From an uncultured Clostridia bacterium (GTDB taxonomy: Bacteria; Bacillota; Clostridia; Oscillospirales; Acutalibacteraceae), in the NCBI GenBank assembly GCA_946610835.1, contig CAMOCU010000035.1, positions 1-7,918 on the forward strand: a stretch of DNA of 7,918 bases. The letters are read 5' to 3'. Shown one piece after another: positions 5,479 through 7,918 of the stretch. Both the position numbers and the translations under genes were made by a program. The notes under the pieces are model-generated. The model was not told the origin of the DNA. It was given only the letters and a program-made list of their open reading frames with translations, and did no database searches. The stretch's first letter is position 1, and every line of letters starts with the position of its first letter.

Positions 5479-5500
5479 TTCCCTACCTTTCCGTAGGGAA
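5479..5500. repeat. perfect hairpin in the leader of the hydrolase gene
   Basis: TTCCCTAC (5479-5486) and GTAGGGAA (5493-5500) pair exactly around a 6-base loop, ending about seven bases before the AAAGGAG site of the hydrolase gene on the minus strand. With no T run it is not a terminator; it could tune translation or mRNA stability. Confidence 0.55.
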
Positions 5501-5525
5501 GAACCACATCCGCTCCGCCAAATCC

Positions 5526-5765
5526 TTACGCCTTGCTGATCGCCTGCCGAATCTCATCAAGCGGAATCCCAAGCCCGGACGAGATCTGCAAAAGCTGATC
5601 TACCGTAATGCAGCCCGGATTGTGCAGCCGCTTGATCGCCGTCGGCTGCGAGCAGCCCCATATCCGCGCAACGTCCTCCGTGCTGCGTCCTGTCGCCATC
5701 ACAGTCCCCTGCAGCAGCACTCGCAGCCGCCCATGCGCCGGCTGCGCCATTTTTACTCTCGGCAT
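5526..5765 (-). CDS. small helix-turn-helix protein, Cro/XRE-like (79 aa)
   Basis: Residues 28-75 form a compact DNA-binding domain: TEDVARIWGCSQPTAIKRL is the helix-turn-helix, and VDQLLQISSGLGIPLDEI matches the last helices of the XRE fold. The N-terminal 25 residues are basic and probably a flexible arm. A GAGGAG site lies eight to nine bases upstream of the ATG at 5765. The first codons (MPRVK) are encoded inside one copy of the 22-bp direct repeat. It probably acts as an early regulator with the HTH gene at 6356-6577, which I infer was its immediate upstream neighbour before the intervening cassette arrived. Confidence 0.82.
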   Translation of the reverse strand: MPRVKMAQPAHGRLRVLLQGTVMATGRSTEDVARIWGCSQPTAIKRLHNPGCITVDQLLQISSGLGIPLDEIRQAISKA

Positions 5766-5773
5766 TTACTCAC
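5752..5773. repeat. 22-bp direct repeat, left copy
   Basis: The string running from TTTACTCTCGG to ACTCAC is identical to 6342-6363 over all 22 bases and differs immediately outside on both sides. This copy covers the start codon and first codons of the HTH gene at 5526-5765. It also partly overlaps a shorter repeat CTCACTCCTCTTT (5769-5781, again at 6332-6344). The pair brackets the + strand cassette. Confidence 0.9.
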
Positions 5774-5804
5774 TCCTCTTTTTTATGTCTTTTGATCATA
5801 TTCC

Positions 5805-5833
5805 TTGCGTTTTTTTGCTTGCCGTGGTAGCAT
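5805..5833 (+). promoter_or_regulatory. extended -10 promoter of the cassette gene
   Basis: TTGCGT (5805-5810) is followed after 17 bases by TAGCAT (5828-5833), and a TG at 5825-5826 makes an extended -10 element. Transcription would start near 5840, only a few bases before the ribosome binding site at 5843-5848, so the leader is very short. The gene therefore has its own promoter, independent of the leftward operon around it. Confidence 0.55.
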
Positions 5834-5853
5834 AAATAAATGAGGTGATTGAT

Positions 5854-6225
5854 TTGTCAAAAAAGCCAATTCATATAGAGTTCAATATGACCGGGCAAGA
5901 TGTTGAAGCTATTCTCTGCGTTTTACCGCTTGTCCCAATGATTGGAGCTAATTCTGATCGGCAGAATGTGATAAACGCTGTGCTTTGTGAAAGCGCGGCA
6001 AAAAAGATCTCTGCACATCAAATGAATTTAGAGGCAAACGAGATCCGCGTTATTTCAGCAGCATTACAAGCTGCCGTTCTAATCCTGACCGATCCAGACG
6101 GTAGTTTTTCGCGCTTAATTGACGACGACTGGAAAAAAGATCTATCTGCACACTTTTTTACAATCAATCGTCTGAACACGCAGTTTCAAAACGCTCTGCA
6201 GCCCCTGCTGAAAAATGAATCTTGA
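5854..6225 (+). CDS. unrecognised 123-residue protein, the cargo of the cassette
   Basis: The TTG at 5854 is preceded by GAGGTGAT at an ideal five to six bases; a GTG at 5845 lies inside that site and is less likely. I do not recognise the family. The product looks soluble and mostly helical: a short strand-like start (PIHIEF, 5-10), then helices around GQDVEAILCVLPLV (14-27), ANEIRVISAALQAAVLIL (61-78) and a final one near residues 103-120. There is no signal peptide, no full membrane segment and no catalytic motif I can name. It lies opposite to the neighbouring genes, with its own promoter and terminator, and is visibly AT-richer than the hydrolase and HTH genes beside it. Such morons often carry lysogenic-conversion or superinfection-exclusion functions, which is only inference here. 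Confidence 0.8.
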   Translation: MSKKPIHIEFNMTGQDVEAILCVLPLVPMIGANSDRQNVINAVLCESAAKKISAHQMNLEANEIRVISAALQAAVLILTDPDGSFSRLIDDDWKKDLSAHFFTINRLNTQFQNALQPLLKNES

Positions 6226-6355
6226 TAATCATCTCGTCTGTAATATTCAAATTCAGCAATCTTCGCAAAACCTGCGTCTGTTGTACCTGTGCTTGCTTTG
6301 CAAGTACAGGTTTTCTTTTTCTATGCATACGCTCACTCCTCTTTACTCTCGGCAT
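6164..6355 (-). pseudogene. chimeric remnant ORF created at the cassette junction (doubtful)
   Basis: The frame begins MPRVK, the same first residues as the HTH protein at 5526-5765, because its start lies in the second copy of the 22-bp repeat. It then runs into unrelated Lys/Arg/Gln-rich sequence that is the complement of the cassette terminator and of the last 62 bases of the cassette gene. Its ATG directly follows the stop of the upstream HTH gene (TAAATG), so it may still be translated. I read it as the orphaned 5' end of the interrupted HTH gene rather than a functional gene. Confidence 0.35.
6285..6320 (+). terminator. intrinsic terminator of the cassette gene
   Basis: CCTGTGCTTG (6286-6295) pairs with CAAGTACAGG (6301-6310), one G-T wobble, loop CTTTG, with an extra A-T pair outside, followed by TTTTCTTTTT. 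It lies 60 bases after the stop at 6225. On the minus strand the run of A precedes the stem, so leftward transcription should pass. Confidence 0.85.
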
Positions 6356-6363
6356 TTACTCAC
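6342..6363. repeat. 22-bp direct repeat, right copy
   Basis: Identical to 5752-5773, 590 bases apart. This copy covers the last codons and stop of the HTH gene at 6356-6577 and an abutting ATG (GAGTAAATG on the minus strand). Recombination between the two copies would remove exactly one repeat plus the cassette and join the two HTH genes stop-to-start. Confidence 0.9.
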
Positions 6364-6577
6364 CTGCTTTCACATCGCCCACAACACTTTCCAACGTCAA
6401 TCCGGCAGCATTCAAAATCGGGACAAGCTCATTTGCATAAATTGGCCGCCTGCTATGAATGATTTTTGAAAAAACATCTCGGCGAATGCCGGCTCTGTCT
6501 GCTACTGCACTTATCTTCTTGTCATTCTGATACAGGTGCTCTGCGAGTCGGCGGTTTATTGTATAATCTCTCTGCAT
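6356..6577 (-). CDS. Cro-like helix-turn-helix regulator, first gene of the left operon (73 aa)
   Basis: The fold is a minimal XRE-type domain: ISAVADRAGIRRDVFSKII (around residues 22-40) is the helix-turn-helix, and YANELVPILNAAGLTLESVV (47-66) the following helices. It is transcribed away from the CI-like repressor, directly behind the leftward promoter at 6625-6654, with AAAGGGG about nine bases before its ATG at 6577. That is the position of Cro in lambdoid switches. By analogy it would bind the shared intergenic operators and favour the lytic programme. No dimerisation tail beyond the domain is present, which is normal for Cro-sized proteins. Its stop falls in the right copy of the 22-bp direct repeat. 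Confidence 0.8.
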   Translation of the reverse strand: MQRDYTINRRLAEHLYQNDKKISAVADRAGIRRDVFSKIIHSRRPIYANELVPILNAAGLTLESVVGDVKAGE

Positions 6578-6624
6578 TGTTGTGTTCCCCTTTCAAAACT
6601 ACACAATCTATTGAGTTCGAAAGC

Positions 6625-6654
6625 ATTCTACTACATGATTTATTGATTTGTCAA
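6625..6654 (-). promoter_or_regulatory. leftward early promoter, TTGACA-18-TAGAAT
   Basis: On the minus strand a consensus TTGACA (6654-6649) is followed after 18 bases by TAGAAT (6630-6625). RNA would start near 6618 and give a leader of about 40 bases for the Cro-like gene. A TTGA-TTTG-TCAA near-palindrome (6643-6654) covers the -35 box and is a candidate operator. Confidence 0.75.
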
Positions 6655-6670
6655 TGCTAATATAAACATT

Positions 6671-6712
6671 TTGTTGACATTTGCGCAAAATATGTTATCC
6701 TGTTGTCAACAA
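6671..6712. promoter_or_regulatory. candidate repressor operators around the rightward promoter
   Basis: TTGTTGACA (6671-6679) and TGTCAACAA (6704-6712) are exact reverse complements 24 bases apart, one over the -35 box and one at the start of transcription. Between them TTTGCGCAAA (6680-6689) is a perfect 10-bp palindrome in the promoter spacer. A third TTGTCAA-like copy lies at 6649-6654. Repressor and Cro-like protein are the expected ligands; which element is used cannot be decided by eye. Confidence 0.5.
6674..6701 (+). promoter_or_regulatory. rightward repressor promoter, TTGACA-16-TATCCT with extended -10
   Basis: A perfect TTGACA (6674-6679), 16-base spacer and TATCCT (6696-6701) preceded by TGT, an extended -10. 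RNA would start near 6708 and reach the GAGGTGAT site of the repressor gene after only about 12 bases. Its -35 box is 19 bases from that of the leftward promoter, so one bound repressor could affect both. Confidence 0.75.
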
Positions 6713-6732
6713 TGCACAAAGAGGTGATTACC

Positions 6733-7176
6733 ATGACACAATATGAAAAAATCGGTCTTTGTTTTCAGCGCGCCCGTGAGAGCGCTAACAGAACGCAGGC
6801 AGAAGTCGCGCATTTTCTTGGCTGCACATACCAAGCGATCAGCAACTGGGAGTGCGGTCGCACGCGGATCGACTCGGTATCTTTATTAAAGTGCCTTCTT
6901 TGGTTTGATACTGATATTTATGAGTTCCTCGAATCCTGTGACTTTGATGTTATGCGCCGATATGGATATGGTAATCCTGCAGCAGAAAACCAACTCCTCG
7001 CCGCCTACCGCGCCGCATCAGACGATGATCGTATGATCGTCGATACCGTCCTAAAAAAATACACCGCGCCGAAGCTTCGCGCAGTCGCAGCGCACGGCGG
7101 CGGCCTAACCTCCGCTCCGGCAGACGCGATCGACGCCCTCGCCGAGCAAGCCATCCCCACAAAAGACGATTTGTAA
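6733..7176 (+). CDS. CI-like phage repressor, XRE family, no peptidase domain (147 aa)
   Basis: Residues 5-62 are a clear XRE helix-turn-helix: LCFQRARESANRTQAEVAHF, then LGCTYQAISNWECGR as turn and recognition helix, and SVSLLKCLLWFDTDIYEFL. Residues 83-112 are a helical linker with the VDTVLKKY pattern. The tail AVAAHGGGL followed by an Asp/Glu-rich end is typical of short Firmicute phage repressors. There is no S24 autocleavage domain, so SOS-type self-cleavage is not expected; such repressors are usually inactivated by an ImmA-type protease or an antirepressor, neither of which is in view. The ATG at 6733 with GAGGTGAT five bases upstream is preferred to a TTG at 6703. Confidence 0.88.
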   Translation: MTQYEKIGLCFQRARESANRTQAEVAHFLGCTYQAISNWECGRTRIDSVSLLKCLLWFDTDIYEFLESCDFDVMRRYGYGNPAAENQLLAAYRAASDDDRMIVDTVLKKYTAPKLRAVAAHGGGLTSAPADAIDALAEQAIPTKDDL

Positions 7177-7190
7177 TTTCTGTAAACCGG

Positions 7191-7206
7191 TACAAAATTT
7201 TTTGTA
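7191..7206. promoter_or_regulatory. AT-rich palindrome upstream of the toxin-antitoxin promoter
   Basis: TACAAAA (7191-7197) and TTTTGTA (7200-7206) pair around TT, six bases before the -35 box of the next promoter and 14 bases after the repressor stop. It could be an operator for the antitoxin or a weak terminator for the repressor transcript. Confidence 0.4.
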
Positions 7207-7211
7207 TTCTG

Positions 7212-7240
7212 TTGATTTTATCACATATATGTAATATACT
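7212..7240 (+). promoter_or_regulatory. promoter of the toxin-antitoxin pair, TTGATT-17-TATACT
   Basis: TTGATT (7212-7217), a 17-base spacer and TATACT (7235-7240) are close to consensus. RNA would start near 7247, about 14 bases before the toxin ATG. The spacer holds a perfect palindrome ACATATATGT (7223-7232), a natural place for antitoxin autorepression. Confidence 0.7.
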
Positions 7241-7260
7241 TTAAGCACAAGAGGCATACT

Positions 7261-7662
7261 ATGAACAGAGACATCGTGTTAAAAACCCTGTATTCTCTTC
7301 TTGGATCCTTCCAGTTCTTCGATGCAATGTTATGCGAGCTTACCGCCTGCATTTCAAAACACGGGATTGAATTAGCCGTATTTAACAAACTGATGCTTCG
7401 TCTAAAACAGCTTGGATCGTTAGGGCAAGGCGCAAGTAAACTCGACGGTTTCGAGCGAATTGATGAAACAATCTATAGCCTTCATTTGCAAGGGACCGGC
7501 TTTAACATTCGAATTCTTTATGCCTTTCTTCCGAATGAGCAGCCCGTGCTACTGCTTGCGTTTCATGAACGAAGCGGACACCGCCGCACCGATTATACTC
7601 CACATCTTGATCCAGCCAAAGAACGTTTTTTATCAATAAAGGAGGCGTACGAAAATGAATAA
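7261..7662 (+). CDS. HigB/RelE-superfamily toxin-like protein, phage Gp49 type (133 aa)
   Basis: The C-terminal half carries the family core: FERIDETIYSLHLQGTGFNI (64-83), then RILYAFLP (84-91) and PVLLLAFHERS (95-105), matching the yRilYaf and llhgFhKk strands of phage-derived HigB-like toxins. ALERF-like residues 119-124 form the last helix. Known members are ribosome-dependent mRNA endonucleases. R84 and the H102-E103-R104 cluster are candidate active-site residues, by inference. The N-terminal 50 residues are helical with several leucines. The usual double lysine after F is replaced by HER. AGAGG lies about six bases before the ATG. It precedes and overlaps the antitoxin gene, the reversed order typical of higBA. 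Confidence 0.78.
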   Translation: MNRDIVLKTLYSLLGSFQFFDAMLCELTACISKHGIELAVFNKLMLRLKQLGSLGQGASKLDGFERIDETIYSLHLQGTGFNIRILYAFLPNEQPVLLLAFHERSGHRRTDYTPHLDPAKERFLSIKEAYENE

Positions 7663-7918
7663 AACAGATGGTAGGAAGCTGCTCGAATCACTCACGAACG
7701 ATGCTGATCCGGAAGCTCTTTATATCTCTGCAGTGCAAGCAATGCTCAGTGCGCAGATTGCCGTCCGCCGTGTTGAGGCAGGTCTGAGTCAGGTAGAGTT
7801 TGCCAAACTCATGGGGGTCACACAAAGTCAGATTTCTCGCTGGGAGAACGGCGACTCCAATCCAACAATCGAAACACTTGCCCGCATAGCATTTCGTTTG
7901 AACTTGCACATCAATGAT
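7655..7918 (+). CDS. HigA-like XRE antitoxin, cut by window end (88 aa seen)
   Basis: The ATG at 7655 follows a full AAAGGAGG by nine bases and overlaps the toxin stop by eight, so the pair is translationally coupled. Residues 22-33 are a helix (LYISAVQAMLSA). Residues 34-86 are an XRE domain with AGLSQVEFAKLMGVTQSQIS as helix-turn-helix, then RWENG and PTIETLARIAFRLNL. This C-terminal HTH with a short N-terminal arm is the usual HigA-type antitoxin layout for Gp49-like toxins. It would neutralise the toxin and repress the shared promoter. The frame is open at the window edge; the family is often only about 95-110 residues, so little is probably missing. Confidence 0.85.
   Translation, partial: MNKTDGRKLLESLTNDADPEALYISAVQAMLSAQIAVRRVEAGLSQVEFAKLMGVTQSQISRWENGDSNPTIETLARIAFRLNLHIND

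Noticed and set aside
5463..5507. Earlier ATG of the hydrolase at 5507
   Set aside because: No good ribosome site, the extra residues come from the hairpin, and the ATG at 5462 has AAAGGAG at ideal distance and begins a normal membrane-anchor N-terminus.
6285..6320. Terminator acting on the leftward operon
   Set aside because: On the minus strand the A run comes before the stem and no T run follows, so it should stop only rightward transcription.
5752..6363. Insertion sequence
   Set aside because: No transposase and no terminal inverted repeats; the flanks are direct repeats only.

Overview
The window reads as the control region and early left operon of a temperate phage or prophage from a low-to-mid GC Firmicute, most likely a gut Clostridia member (Oscillospiraceae-like). 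This rests on strong AGGAGG-type ribosome binding sites, GTG and TTG starts, TTGACA/TATAAT-type promoters, two divergent lambda-like regulators, tightly overlapping small genes, and GC-rich interspersed hairpin repeats of the kind I associate with that group. Host assignment is inference. No integrase, structural gene or attachment site is visible.

Right part (about 6578-7918, + strand): a compact divergent switch. A CI-like repressor (6733-7176) runs rightward from a TTGACA / extended -10 promoter. Its opposite partner runs leftward from a TTGACA-18-TAGAAT promoter, and the two -35 boxes lie back to back. Behind the repressor, from its own promoter, sits a HigB-like toxin gene overlapping a HigA-like antitoxin gene that runs off the window.

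Middle (5526-6577): two small helix-turn-helix genes on the - strand (6356-6577 and 5526-5765) are separated by a self-contained + strand unit: extended -10 promoter, one unrecognised 123-residue gene with a TTG start (5854-6225), and an intrinsic terminator (6285-6320). The unit is bracketed by an exact 22-bp direct repeat (5752-5773 and 6342-6363). The repeat coincides with the start of one HTH gene and the stop of the other. Removing one repeat plus the insert would put the two genes back to back as TAA-ATG. This is the most interesting structure in the window: a moron-like cassette with readable boundaries.

Left part (379-5462, - strand): an operon-like run of a membrane-anchored SleB-type cell-wall hydrolase, two tiny coupled ORFs (53 and 55 codons), an 833-residue SNF2-type helicase fused to a DNA methyltransferase, four consecutive overlapping cysteine-rich microproteins (53, 63, 70 and 72 residues), a DUF4406 nucleoside-deoxyribosyltransferase-like protein, an HELLH metallopeptidase-like protein and a CxxC-CxxC zinc-ribbon microprotein. 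Three of these small genes (1836-1997, 4492-4659, 4656-4817) are shorter than usual ORF cut-offs; I found them by reading through the gaps. Most junctions overlap by 4-20 bases or are spaced by 3, indicating translational coupling.

Far left (6-378): no gene, but a dense row of inverted repeats, then a probable start of another - strand gene at the very edge.
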